DNA from: Marinibacterium sp050389775
GTDB taxonomy: Bacteria; Pseudomonadota; Alphaproteobacteria; Rhodobacterales; Rhodobacteraceae
DNA length: 64,000 bases
Assembly: GCF_050389775.1 (NCBI RefSeq)
Contig: NZ_CP177144.1
Coordinates: 1,550,001-1,614,000, forward strand
Direction of reading: 5' to 3'
The notes under the pieces were generated by a model. That model ran no database searches. It was given only the letters and a program-made list of their open reading frames with translations, and was not told where the DNA came from. The translations under genes and the position numbers were made by a program. Shown here piece after piece: positions 54,086-62,869 of this stretch. Numbering within the stretch: position 1 is the stretch's first letter; each line of letters opens with the position of its first letter.

Positions 54086-56074
54086 GTGGTGAACAAAACC
54101 GCTTGCATCTTTGCCATGACTGCTGGGCTTTCGCCCCTGTCCGCCTTTGCCCAGGAGGACGAGATCGACGAGGCCTTTCTCGGCACGATCGTCCTGTCGG
54201 CGCCGTCGTCGGAGGACAGCGAAGACCAGATCGTCGTGACCAGCGAGTGGATCGCCATGAGCAATCCCGCCGACCTGTCCGAGCTTTTCGTCGCCGAGCC
54301 GACGATTGCCGTGGGCAGCTCGATCCCGATGTCGCAGAAGGTCTATGTTCAGGGCATCGAGGAAAACAACCTGGCGATCTCGATCGACGGGGCGCGCCAG
54401 AACAACAAGATCTTCCACCACAACACCACCACCCTGATCGACCCGGCCCTGCTGAAGGCCGTGCGCGTCGATCCGGGCGTGGCGCCGGCCGATGCCGGGC
54501 CGGGCGCGCTGGGTGGGGCGCTGGCCTATGAAACCAAGGATGTCGCCGACCTGCTGCCGCCTGACGACAGCTTTGGTGGGACCTACAAGCTGGAATACGA
54601 CACCAACGGCGAGATCCTGTCCAACAGCCTCAGCCTCTATGGCCGGCAGAGCGGGTTCGAGATCCTGTCCTTCCTGAAATATGCCGATGGCGGGCTGCGC
54701 ACCGACGGGGATGGCAACGACATCCCCGGGTCGGGCACCAACCTGCTGAGCGGGCTGGGCAAGATCGCCTACGAGACCGAGACGGGCAGCCGGTTCGAAC
54801 TGTCCTATGAATCGGTGCATGACGACGAGGCGCGGCCCTATCGCGCCAATATCGGCCAGATCATCGGGGGCCGGCCGGTGCCGCTGACCCGGCCCTACGA
54901 CCTGAAACGCACCAACATCGTGTTCAGCTATACCGAGACCGCGCCCGTCGGCCTCTGGGACCCGACGCTGCGGCTGGCCTACAGCGGCACCGAGCTGTTC
55001 AACGACGAGAGCGACACCAGCATGGCCCAGACGATCCGGGGCGAAACGACCAGCTTCAACGGCGAGTTGTCGAACCGGTTCAACCTGGGTTGGGGCCAGG
55101 TCAACGCGGGCGTCGATTTCTTCTCGGACCGGGGTACCAGCGATTACGATTACCTGCCGGACCCGGCGTTCAACGAGGACACCGAGGAAAAGCTGAACAA
55201 TATCGGGCTCTTCGCACAGGTGCGCATGATCCCGACGGCGCGGGCCCGGCTGTCCTTCGGCCTGCGCGCCGATTTCCAGGACTTCGAGGGCGTCGACGGG
55301 TCGAGCCAGTCGACCTCGGGGATCTCGGGCAACATCGCCGGCGAATACGACGTGACCGACCGCATCACGGTCAGCGCCGGCTATTCGAACATCTGGGGCG
55401 GGATCGACCTGGCCGAGAACTACATCATGAACCCGACCTGGACCTATCCGGCCGGGGGCATCGACCCGGTGACCGCCGAAAACGTCTATTTCGCGGCCAG
55501 CTATGACACCGGCATCTGGAGCGTCGACGGCAAGGTCTTTGCCACCCAGATCGACAACGCCCGGTCGGCCAGCTACGGCGGCGGCCCGGGCCTGACCACG
55601 GATGTCGAGTCCAAGGGCTTCGAACTCGGCTTCGGCACGACCTGGGACGGCGGGTTCTTCCGGGCGGGCTTTGCCAGCGTCGACACCAAGACCGACGGGC
55701 GCACGGCCGATTCCTACACCGGCAATTACCTGACCATGCCGATGGGCGAGTTCCTGACCTTCCAGGCCGCGCACCAGTTCGGCAACGGGCTGCTGGTCGG
55801 CGGCGACGTCCAGGTGGCGCTGGATTACGACGACACCTACGATTTCGCGACCGGCGGTCAGGGGCCGACCCTGCCGGGCTATACCGTGGCCAATGTCTTT
55901 GTCGATTACACCCTGCCGCGCATGCCCAACCTGACCCTGCGGGCCGAGGTCAACAATCTCTTCGACGAGCAATATGCCAGCCGGGCAACCTATGGGCAGG
56001 AATTCGTGGGCGAGGTCGAACCGCTCTACGAACCCGGCCGGTCGATCCGGCTGAGCGCGCAGATCGTCTTTTGA
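54086..56074 (+). CDS. TonB-dependent outer-membrane receptor
   Basis: 662 residues. The start is a GTG (54086, with a second GTG directly after); no in-frame ATG precedes the signal peptide, which runs to about SAFA (residue 22). A TonB-box-like TIVLSA is near residue 34. The plug (about 40-155) has VYVQGIEENNLAISIDGARQ and GPGALGGALAYETKDV, resembling hemin/hemoglobin-receptor plugs; the barrel ends in a Phe (RLSAQIVF) after the conserved NNLFDEQYASRATYG. The ligand is not assigned; an iron or heme source is likely. No Fur box was recognised. It is followed by a hairpin and the Hint gene. Confidence 0.92.
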   Translation: MVNKTACIFAMTAGLSPLSAFAQEDEIDEAFLGTIVLSAPSSEDSEDQIVVTSEWIAMSNPADLSELFVAEPTIAVGSSIPMSQKVYVQGIEENNLAISIDGARQNNKIFHHNTTTLIDPALLKAVRVDPGVAPADAGPGALGGALAYETKDVADLLPPDDSFGGTYKLEYDTNGEILSNSLSLYGRQSGFEILSFLKYADGGLRTDGDGNDIPGSGTNLLSGLGKIAYETETGSRFELSYESVHDDEARPYRANIGQIIGGRPVPLTRPYDLKRTNIVFSYTETAPVGLWDPTLRLAYSGTELFNDESDTSMAQTIRGETTSFNGELSNRFNLGWGQVNAGVDFFSDRGTSDYDYLPDPAFNEDTEEKLNNIGLFAQVRMIPTARARLSFGLRADFQDFEGVDGSSQSTSGISGNIAGEYDVTDRITVSAGYSNIWGGIDLAENYIMNPTWTYPAGGIDPVTAENVYFAASYDTGIWSVDGKVFATQIDNARSASYGGGPGLTTDVESKGFELGFGTTWDGGFFRAGFASVDTKTDGRTADSYTGNYLTMPMGEFLTFQAAHQFGNGLLVGGDVQVALDYDDTYDFATGGQGPTLPGYTVANVFVDYTLPRMPNLTLRAEVNNLFDEQYASRATYGQEFVGEVEPLYEPGRSIRLSAQIVF

Positions 56075-56160
56075 TCGGCCGGGGCGCAGGGGCGGGCGGC
56101 ACCGCCGTCCGGGCGCTTCGCAGCCGGGCAGAGCGGCTGCCTTCCGCTGAAAAACAGAGC

Positions 56161-56191
56161 ATTCCGACAAAAATTGTCGGAATCTTCTTCC
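56161..56191 (+). terminator. Hairpin between TonB receptor and Hint gene
   Basis: ATTCCGACAA-AAA-TTGTCGGAAT, ten-base perfect stem with three-base loop, followed by CTTCTTCC. It may terminate the receptor transcript or act as an operator for the downstream gene. Confidence 0.5.
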
Positions 56192-56278
56192 GATCCTACA
56201 CAGGGTTTAGTATTGCGGCGGTGACAGGATGTCATTTGCCGAAAATCCTGTTTCACTGCAGCGCCTTAAGGAGACATC

Positions 56279-57178
56279 ATGTCTGACCTTTCAACCACCG
56301 ATTTCATCACGCTGGATTCGGCGACCTTCACGGACAGCAACACCGTGACCTTTACCGAAGCGACGAACACGACGGATTATCCCGGCACCGTTGTCGATGC
56401 CGACAACTCGGATTCCGCGTCGATGGGCGACTACTGGATCTACAACGGCTTCACCTACACCGGCTACACCATCAACGTGGATGGGGTTGATTACGCGGTG
56501 TATTCGTATGTCTACACCGACAGCTACTACATCCCCCACAACGGCGAACTCTCGCCCGAAGATTTCACCTCGGGCATGGACGTGGTCTATGACACCGATG
56601 CAGCGGTGGCCAACTGCTTCCTGACCGACACGCGGATCGCAACGCCCGAAGGCGACGTGGCCGTTCAGGACCTGAACGTGGGTGATGTCATCCGCACCGC
56701 CGAAGGCCGCGACGTGGCCGTGAAATGGGTTGGCCGCCAGACCGTCGCCACCCGTTTCGGTGCCGCCGAGCGCCTGCTGCCCGTGCGCTTTGCCGCCGGT
56801 TCGCTGGGGAACGGCCTGCCGCTGGCCGACCTGACGGTGACCGCCGACCACGGCATGCTGGTCGATGGCGTGATCTGCCACGCCGGCGCGCTGGTCAACG
56901 GCACGACGATCGCCCAGGTCCCGATGGCCGAGCTGGGCGCCGATTACACGGTCTACCACGTCGAGACCGAAGCGCATGAGATCATCCTGGCCAATGGCGC
57001 CACGGCTGAATCCTTCATCGACAATGTCAGCCGCAAGGTGTTCGACAACTACGCCGAGTTCGAAGCGCTGTACGGCGATGCGCCGGAAATGGTCGAACTG
57101 CCCCTGCCGCGCGCGCTGAGCGCCCGCCAGGTGCCGGCATCGATCAAGGCCCGCCTGGCGGCCAAGATCGCGGCCTGA
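56279..57178 (+). CDS. Hint-domain protein
   Basis: 299 residues. Residues 1-110 are a Thr/Asp/Tyr-rich region (repeated TFTDSNTVTF-like and YVYTDSYY stretches). From residue 113 CFLTDTRIATPEGDVAVQDL opens a Hint_2 (hedgehog/intein) domain with LTVTADHGMLVDGV as its second block and a C-terminal tail rich in Ala/Arg. Hint domains can self-cleave at the Cys; the catalytic Cys is present. Alphaproteobacterial Hint_2 proteins are often exported without a classical leader and their role is unknown. The start at 56279 has AAGGAG eight bases upstream. Confidence 0.88.
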   Translation: MSDLSTTDFITLDSATFTDSNTVTFTEATNTTDYPGTVVDADNSDSASMGDYWIYNGFTYTGYTINVDGVDYAVYSYVYTDSYYIPHNGELSPEDFTSGMDVVYDTDAAVANCFLTDTRIATPEGDVAVQDLNVGDVIRTAEGRDVAVKWVGRQTVATRFGAAERLLPVRFAAGSLGNGLPLADLTVTADHGMLVDGVICHAGALVNGTTIAQVPMAELGADYTVYHVETEAHEIILANGATAESFIDNVSRKVFDNYAEFEALYGDAPEMVELPLPRALSARQVPASIKARLAAKIAA

Positions 57179-57225
57179 TCGCGCAAGATCACCCGGCCTG
57201 CCGATCGCGGCGGGGCGGGTTACCC

Positions 57226-57255
57226 GGGGGGCGGTTTTCCGCCCCCTTTTTCTTT
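57226..57255 (+). terminator. Rho-independent terminator of the Hint gene
   Basis: GGGGGCGG-TTTT-CCGCCCCC eight-base stem followed by TTTTTCTTT. Confidence 0.92.
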
Positions 57256-57650
57256 GGCGGGTCGTTGGGTGCACGGGGTGCGGTGCCGGTGGGTATGCAG
57301 GGTGAGGGTACCGCGTTGGGCCTGATCGCCGGGTGCGGGGGCTGCCATCATCCCGATTGCCGGGCGGGGCGCAGCCTTGGCGAGATCGCGGGTTGGGGGG
57401 CTGCCTCTGGCGGGATTGACGGGCGGCGGTGTGATCCTGGCCCATTCCCCGGGCGCGAGGGCTATCCCTGGTTCCCATCGTCCGGAAGGAGGAGGCCCGT
57501 CCCACTCGCCATGCACGGCGCGCTGTCCCCGGCGTGATGGCCTGACGCAGGGGCCACATATTGGCTCACGCGCCGGGAGCAGGGCTCTACCCCGGTGCGA
57601 GCACCGGCCGGGATGCTACCGCTGCGAGCGCCGGGCGGGGGGCGTGGCGC
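57255..57650. repeat. Degenerate tandem array, about 30-bp period, about 12 units
   Basis: Units of 30-32 bp start near 57255, 57285, 57317, 57348, 57378, 57408, 57439, 57469 and continue less clearly to about 57650. The shared pattern on the plus strand is TGGC...GATCGCCGGG then GCGGGGCTGCC, for example 57317-57347 against 57378-57407. It begins at the Hint terminator and runs into the last codons of the convergent glycosyltransferase gene (stop at 57616). No other gene fits this gap. Confidence 0.6.
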
Positions 57651-60003
57651 CGGGGCGGCTGCGGCTCTGTTCGATCCAGTGATCGGCCGTGCCCTTGTAG
57701 GACAGCACGATATGCGGGGCGATATGGGCGCGCAGGGCCGGCAGGGTCTGCAGCCAGATCCCCGGGGCCAGACGGCCATCGTCATCCAGCCCGTGGCGGG
57801 CCATGGCCCGGGTCATCGCGCCCGGCCCGGTGGCCAGCCAGATGGATTCGCCCATGGTCACCATGAAGGCCGCCGCCGCATCGTCCAGCGCCGCTCGGAT
57901 GATCGGATCACGCGGGCGCACGGCGATGAAATTGTTGCCCACGCTCATCCAGTCTTCCAGCACGCCGGCCAGGCGCAGGCCCGGCACCAGCATGTCGGAC
58001 AGCGGCCCGAGGCAAAGATCGTCGGCATCGAGATAGACACCGCCTTCGTGCCAGAGCAGTGCCAGCCGCAGCAGGTCGGATTGCGCCGCCGGATGGGGCG
58101 CCAGCAGGAAGGCCCGCAGCACGGCCAGCTCGCCCTTGTCGCGCAGGAAGGTCACCGCCGCCTTGTGGTCGAGGCGGCGATAGTCGAAATCGGGATTGCG
58201 CGCGGCGTTCAGTTGGAACAGCCGCTCGACAGAGGCCGGGGGCTGGGATTTGTCCCAGTATTGGAAGAGCTTGCGCGGGATGCCCTCGTCGCCCGCGTCG
58301 GGCCGGGCGGTGGCCGTGGCGCGGTCGGGCAGGCGGCCGGCGCGGAACATGGCCGAGAACAGGCAGATGGCCAGCGGCGTGGCGTCGGGCAGCACCTCGA
58401 CCCGCGACCGGAAATGGCGCATCGCCGCATCCTGGGGCGCATCGCCGGCACAGGCCGAGAGGTCTTCGCCATGGGTCTGCAGGCGGTATTCATTGACCAG
58501 CTGGCCGGGCAGCGAGGCATTGGGCTTGGCCTGGCGGTTGCCCCGGGGGGTGTTGGCATGGCCCAGGCGGGTGGCCTCGACATGGCTGTCCCAGGCCTCG
58601 TCGATCCGGCCCAGCAACAGGGCATACCGGGTGCGAAAGTTCCAGGCGCCTTCGTTCTCGGGGGCCAGGGCGATGGCCTCCATCACCGCATCCAGCGCCG
58701 CGCCGGGCTGGCCGGATTCGAACAGGATCTGGGCCCGGACAAGATGCCGCCGGACCCGGGCAAAGCGGTCGTCGGGCGCCGGGTCGAGCGTGTCGAGTTG
58801 GGCCTGTGCCTCCTCCAGCCGGCCCAGCCGGACGCAGAATTGCGCCAGGGTCAGCCGCAGGTTGGCGCTGTCGCCGGGGCCGTGGGCCAGGGTGTTCAGC
58901 CGCTCGATGGCCCGGGGCAGGGCGTCGGTCACGGCTTCGGCCTGGGCGATCCTGATCTGGATGGCCTCGCGCCCGCGCAGGGTGTCGGGCAGGGCGTCCA
59001 GCAGGTCGCGCACGCCCTGGGCATCCTTGCGGGCCATCAACGCCTCGGCCCGGGCCAGGATGACGGTCAGGTTGTCGGGGTCGAGCCGCAGGCAGCGGGC
59101 CAGCGCGGCGTCGGCGGGCTCTTCGGCGCCCAGCCGGTTGAGGAATTGCACGGCCTGGATCTGGGTGCCCAGGGTGTCGGGCCGGGCCTCGGCGCAGGCC
59201 GCGGCGGCGGCGATGGCCGCCTCGCGCTGACCGTCGGCCAGCAGCAGCCGCCAGTGCAGGGCCTGCAGTTGCATGTGGTCGGGGAACCGGGCAACGCCCT
59301 CGGCGGCGATGGCCAGGGCGCGGGCCAGGTCGGCTTCGGCTTCGGCCAGACGGGCGTCGAAATAGGGGCGCCAGGGCATGGCCGCGATCAGCGGGCCATG
59401 GCGGGTCAGCAGGTCGCGGGCGGCGGCGAACTGGCCGCGATCCACGTGATGGCGCAGGACCAGCAGCAGGATGGACGGGTTGGGCCGGGTGTCGAGCGTG
59501 GGCAGCAGCAGGGCCAGGGCCTCGTCGCTGCGGCCCAGGGCAAAGAGCATTTCGCCTTCCTCGCGGACCAGGCCCAGCAGATTGTCGGGCGCGCGCAGTG
59601 TCCGGCAGAGTTCGACAGCCGCCGCCCGGCCTTCGCGGCGGCGGAGCAGGCGCACGGCGGCCAGCCGGTAGGCCGGGGTGGCGCGGGTCGGGGCCTGGGC
59701 CCGCTCGACCAGGGCCTGGGCCGCGTCGAGCTGGCCCAGGTCGGACAACAGGCCGACGAGCAGGTGCAGGACCGGCCCGGTGCGCAGGGCGTCGGGCAGG
59801 GTGTCGGCAAAGGCCAGGGCCGCGTCGTTGCGGCCCATGCGGCGCAGGATGGTGATTTTCTGGGTGACCAGGCGGGGGTGATCGGGGGCATCGGCCAGGG
59901 CGGTGTCGATCACGGCCAGGGCGGCGGGGTACTCATGGCGCATGAGGTGAGCCTGGGCGGCATCGGCCTGTTCGGCGATGGTCGGTTTCTGCTGCTGCGG
60001 CAT
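57616..60003 (-). CDS. TPR-repeat protein with C-terminal glycosyltransferase (DXD) domain
   Basis: 795 residues from the ATG at 60003; an in-frame ATG at about 60030 is an alternative. The first 530 residues are tetratricopeptide-like helical repeats (AAQAHLMRHEYPAALAVID and about ten more). The C-terminal domain has GIPRKLFQYWDK, then LLRLALLWHEGGVYLDADDL, the DXD motif of the GT32/Gly_transf_sug family, and GPGAMTRAMARHG. It transfers a sugar from a nucleotide donor, probably to an envelope polysaccharide or protein; donor and acceptor unknown. No signal or membrane segment. The last 16 residues (Arg/Pro/Ser-rich) are encoded by the intergenic repeat array, so the C-terminus may be a drifted extension. 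Confidence 0.83.
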   Translation of the reverse strand: MPQQQKPTIAEQADAAQAHLMRHEYPAALAVIDTALADAPDHPRLVTQKITILRRMGRNDAALAFADTLPDALRTGPVLHLLVGLLSDLGQLDAAQALVERAQAPTRATPAYRLAAVRLLRRREGRAAAVELCRTLRAPDNLLGLVREEGEMLFALGRSDEALALLLPTLDTRPNPSILLLVLRHHVDRGQFAAARDLLTRHGPLIAAMPWRPYFDARLAEAEADLARALAIAAEGVARFPDHMQLQALHWRLLLADGQREAAIAAAAACAEARPDTLGTQIQAVQFLNRLGAEEPADAALARCLRLDPDNLTVILARAEALMARKDAQGVRDLLDALPDTLRGREAIQIRIAQAEAVTDALPRAIERLNTLAHGPGDSANLRLTLAQFCVRLGRLEEAQAQLDTLDPAPDDRFARVRRHLVRAQILFESGQPGAALDAVMEAIALAPENEGAWNFRTRYALLLGRIDEAWDSHVEATRLGHANTPRGNRQAKPNASLPGQLVNEYRLQTHGEDLSACAGDAPQDAAMRHFRSRVEVLPDATPLAICLFSAMFRAGRLPDRATATARPDAGDEGIPRKLFQYWDKSQPPASVERLFQLNAARNPDFDYRRLDHKAAVTFLRDKGELAVLRAFLLAPHPAAQSDLLRLALLWHEGGVYLDADDLCLGPLSDMLVPGLRLAGVLEDWMSVGNNFIAVRPRDPIIRAALDDAAAAFMVTMGESIWLATGPGAMTRAMARHGLDDDGRLAPGIWLQTLPALRAHIAPHIVLSYKGTADHWIEQSRSRPGATPPARRSQR

Positions 60004-60592
60004 GGCGGTGGCCTGAACCCTTCCTGGCATCCGGGGCGCCGGCGGGAGGGGCGGCGGCCGAGGGGCGCGTGTGGCGTTCGCGCGGTAAGCCCGGGCGGCC
60101 GGCAGAGGGCGGCGGCGCGGGCCGGTCTTGTCATGGGCTGGCTGAGGTTCGGGGAACCGGGGCTGTCTATCGGGTGTCACCGCGGGGCAGGGCCGGGCGG
60201 GGCCGGTTGCCGGAGGGGCGGCGGCCCCGCCCGTTCTAGGATCGGGCGGCGGGCGCGTCCAGCGGATTTCATCGGGGGTTCACCGGGGATTTCGCCACCG
60301 CCGCGCCGTCCCCGGCGCCTGCGGCGACCGTGCCCGCCCGGCCGGCCCTCTATCGCGCCGTGTCTGGTCGCGTGTCTGGTCGCGGGCCCGGCACCGTGTG
60401 TCGCCCGGTGTGTCGCCCTGTGTCATGCCCGGTGTGAAACACCCCGCCAATTCCCGCGCAATTCCCCACCATCTCCCGAGCCGGCCGGTGACGGCCGGCC
60501 GAGGTCCTTCCCCCCTTGCGGCCGGGCCCAAAAACGTCTGTAGCTTGGCCCATTCCCGGCGCGCCCTCGCGTGCCCAACCCAAGGACGGACC
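60004..60592. other. 589-bp divergent region between TPR-GT and RidA genes
   Basis: GC-rich, with the 12-bp array at 60348-60443. No gene with native codon use or ribosome site is seen. Promoters of both flanking genes must lie here but are not recognisable. Confidence 0.45.
60348..60443. repeat. 12-bp tandem array, 7-8 units
   Basis: GTGTCTGGTCGC occurs twice exactly (60360-60371, 60372-60383), followed by GGGCCCGGCACC, GTGTGTCGCCCG, GTGTGTCGCCCT, GTGTCATGCCCG and GTGTGAAACACC at strict 12-bp steps; a weaker unit precedes at 60348. Confidence 0.75.
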
Positions 60593-60943
60593 ATGACCGA
60601 TATCCAACGCCACGACACCAACACCCGCATGAGCCAGATGGTCGAACACGGCCAGACGATCTACCTGGCCGGCCAGGTCGGCACCCCCGGCGCATCGGTC
60701 GCCCAGCAGACCCAGGACTGCCTCGACAAGGTCGATGCCCTGCTCGCCCGGGCCGGGTCCGACAAGACACGGATTCTCCAGACCACGATCTGGCTGGCCG
60801 ACATGGCCGATTTCGCCGAGATGAACGCGGTGTGGGATGCCTGGGTGCCCGAAGGCCATGCCCCGGCCCGCGCCTGTGGCGAGGCCAAGCTGGCCGCGCC
60901 CGAATACACCGTCGAGGTCATTGTAATCGCTGCCAAAGCCTGA
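60593..60943 (+). CDS. RidA family protein (reactive imine deaminase)
   Basis: 116-residue small trimeric-fold protein. The RidA core is seen in HGQTIYLAGQVG, then GSDKTRILQTTIWLADMADFAEMN and PARACGEAKLAAPEYTVEVIVIA; the Arg of PARAC is the catalytic Arg of the family. RidA proteins hydrolyse reactive enamines/imines from amino-acid metabolism in the cytoplasm; subfamily members differ in substrate. The start at 60593 has AAGGACGG upstream. It is followed by a strong symmetric hairpin, so it is a separate unit from the peptide transporter. Confidence 0.92.
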   Translation: MTDIQRHDTNTRMSQMVEHGQTIYLAGQVGTPGASVAQQTQDCLDKVDALLARAGSDKTRILQTTIWLADMADFAEMNAVWDAWVPEGHAPARACGEAKLAAPEYTVEVIVIAAKA

Positions 60944-60951
60944 CCGACCCT

Positions 60952-60982
60952 CCGCAAAGCCCCGTGCCACGGGGCTTTGCGG
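60952..60982. terminator. Bidirectional-type hairpin after RidA gene
   Basis: Fourteen-base perfect stem (60952-60965 with 60969-60982; core AAAGCCCCGT / ACGGGGCTTT) with GCC loop. Confidence 0.75.
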
Positions 60983-61164
60983 ACCACCTTCCTGTCCGCG
61001 CCATCCGACCGGCTGACATTCGCGTGTTGCCTCCACGTCCGCGTTGCAATTGCTTGCAGCGTCCCGCAACGGGGCTAATCTCGCACCGTGAATGAGTACG
61101 GATGAGTAACCGCGCCGGAATGGCCGAACACAGGCCAGGCGCTTTCGACAAGGAGGTATCCCCC

Positions 61165-62793
61165 ATGAAACATACGCCCAAGCTGGCCCTTGCAGCATTG
61201 CTGTCGGGCACGTTCCTGAGCGGCGCGGCCCTGGCCGCCGGCACCCATCCCGACACCGGCGAGGCGCTCGCCGACGACCAGACCTTCACCTACCGCGTGC
61301 TCGACGAGCTCAGCTCGCTGGACCCGCAGATCGTCGAGGACGTGACCGGTTCGGAATTCGCACGCGACCTGTTCGAAGGCCTGATGAGCCAGGACGAGGA
61401 CGGCAACCTGGTGCCCGGCGTGGCCACCGGCTACGAGGTGTCGGACGACAAGCTGACCTATACCTTCACCCTGCGCCCCGAGGCCAAGTGGTCGAACGGC
61501 GATCCGGTCACCGCCAGCGATTTCGTCTTCGCCTGGCGCCGGGCGGCCGACCCGGCCACCGCCTCGCCCTACCAGTGGTACATGGGCCTGATGTCCATCG
61601 CCAACGGCGAAGAGGTCATCGCCGGTGACATGCCCCCCGAAGAGCTGGGCGTGACGGCCGTCGACGACCACACGTTCCAGGTCACCCTGGCCGCGCCGCT
61701 GCCCTATTTCCCCCAGATGACCACCCATGCCACGACCTTCCCGGCGCCCCAGGCGGTGATCGAGGAATTCGGCAAGGACTGGACCAAGCCCGAGAACATG
61801 GTGTCGAATGGCGCCTACGTGCTGACCGAACACCTGCCCAACGAACGCTCGACCCGCGAGCGCAACGAGATGTACTGGGACAACGAGAACACGATCATCG
61901 ACAAGGTTGTGGCCCTGGTCATCAACGACGAGAACGTGGCCCTGACGCGCTACATGGCCGGCGAGCTTGACCGGACCGAAGTGCCCGCCGGCCAGTTCCC
62001 CCGGCTGAAGGAAGAACATCCCGAAGAGGCGATCAGCTTCCCGCGGCTGTGCAACTATTATTACACGTTCAACCTGTCCGACAGCGGCCCCGAGGCCTTC
62101 AAGGACGTGAACGTGCGCAAGGCCCTGGCCCTGGCCGTCGACCGCAGGATCATCACCGAGAACATCCTGGCCGGTGGTCAGCCCGAAGCCTATACCTTTA
62201 CCCCCGAGGCCGTGGCCGGCTTTACCCCGCCGTCGGTCGAAATGGCGGAAATGAGCCAGGCCGACCGCGATGCCATGGCCAAGGAATTGCTGGCCGAGGC
62301 AGGCTACGGCCCCGACAACCCGCTGTCCTTCGACATGGTCTACAACACCTCCGAAGCCCACCAGAAGGTGGCCGTGGCCCTGTCCCAGATGTGGAAGCAG
62401 AAGCTGGGCGTGCAGGTCGAACTGGCCAACATGGAATGGAAGGTCTTCCTCGAAGAGCGCGGCAACCAGAACTTTGAACTGGCCCGCGGCGCCTGGTGCG
62501 GCGACTACAACGAAGCCTCGACCTTCCTCGACCTGCTGGACAGTTCCTCGGGCTACAACGACGGCAAGTATTCCAACGAGGAATATGACGCGCTGCTCGA
62601 AAACGCCAAGACGGCCGAAGACACCACCGAGCTTTACACCTCGGCCGAGCAGATCCTGGCCGCCGACATGCCGGTCATCCCGATCTACCACTATGCGGGC
62701 GTCTACATGATGGACAGCGACGTGGGCAACTGGCCCGTCAACAACGTCGAGCAGAACTGGTATTCGAAAAACCTCTACAAGATCGCCGAATAA
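61165..62793 (+). CDS. oppA: Oligopeptide ABC transporter substrate-binding protein
   Basis: 542-residue periplasmic protein. Signal peptide MKHTPKLALAALLSGTFLSGAALA (24 residues, no lipobox). SBP_bac_5 features: LDPQIVEDVTGSEFARDLFEGL, YTFTLRPEAKWSNGDPVTASDFVFAWRR (given in two parts by family: residues about 96-123), and the peptide-site region MVSNGAYVLTEH. It captures oligopeptides and delivers them to OppBC. The start at 61165 follows AGGAGGT with eight-base spacing. Gap to oppB is 76 bp without a terminator, so one operon. Confidence 0.93.
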   Translation: MKHTPKLALAALLSGTFLSGAALAAGTHPDTGEALADDQTFTYRVLDELSSLDPQIVEDVTGSEFARDLFEGLMSQDEDGNLVPGVATGYEVSDDKLTYTFTLRPEAKWSNGDPVTASDFVFAWRRAADPATASPYQWYMGLMSIANGEEVIAGDMPPEELGVTAVDDHTFQVTLAAPLPYFPQMTTHATTFPAPQAVIEEFGKDWTKPENMVSNGAYVLTEHLPNERSTRERNEMYWDNENTIIDKVVALVINDENVALTRYMAGELDRTEVPAGQFPRLKEEHPEEAISFPRLCNYYYTFNLSDSGPEAFKDVNVRKALALAVDRRIITENILAGGQPEAYTFTPEAVAGFTPPSVEMAEMSQADRDAMAKELLAEAGYGPDNPLSFDMVYNTSEAHQKVAVALSQMWKQKLGVQVELANMEWKVFLEERGNQNFELARGAWCGDYNEASTFLDLLDSSSGYNDGKYSNEEYDALLENAKTAEDTTELYTSAEQILAADMPVIPIYHYAGVYMMDSDVGNWPVNNVEQNWYSKNLYKIAE

Positions 62794-62869
62794 TCGGGGC
62801 GATCCCACCCTTGCCGCTCCGTTCCCGTGACCCCGGGGGCGGGGCGGCAGCCTTTCCGAGACCCATCCC

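Noticed and set aside
57595..60543. A 982-codon plus-strand frame over the TPR-glycosyltransferase gene
   Set aside because: High-GC shadow; the minus strand has coherent TPR repeats and a DXD motif.
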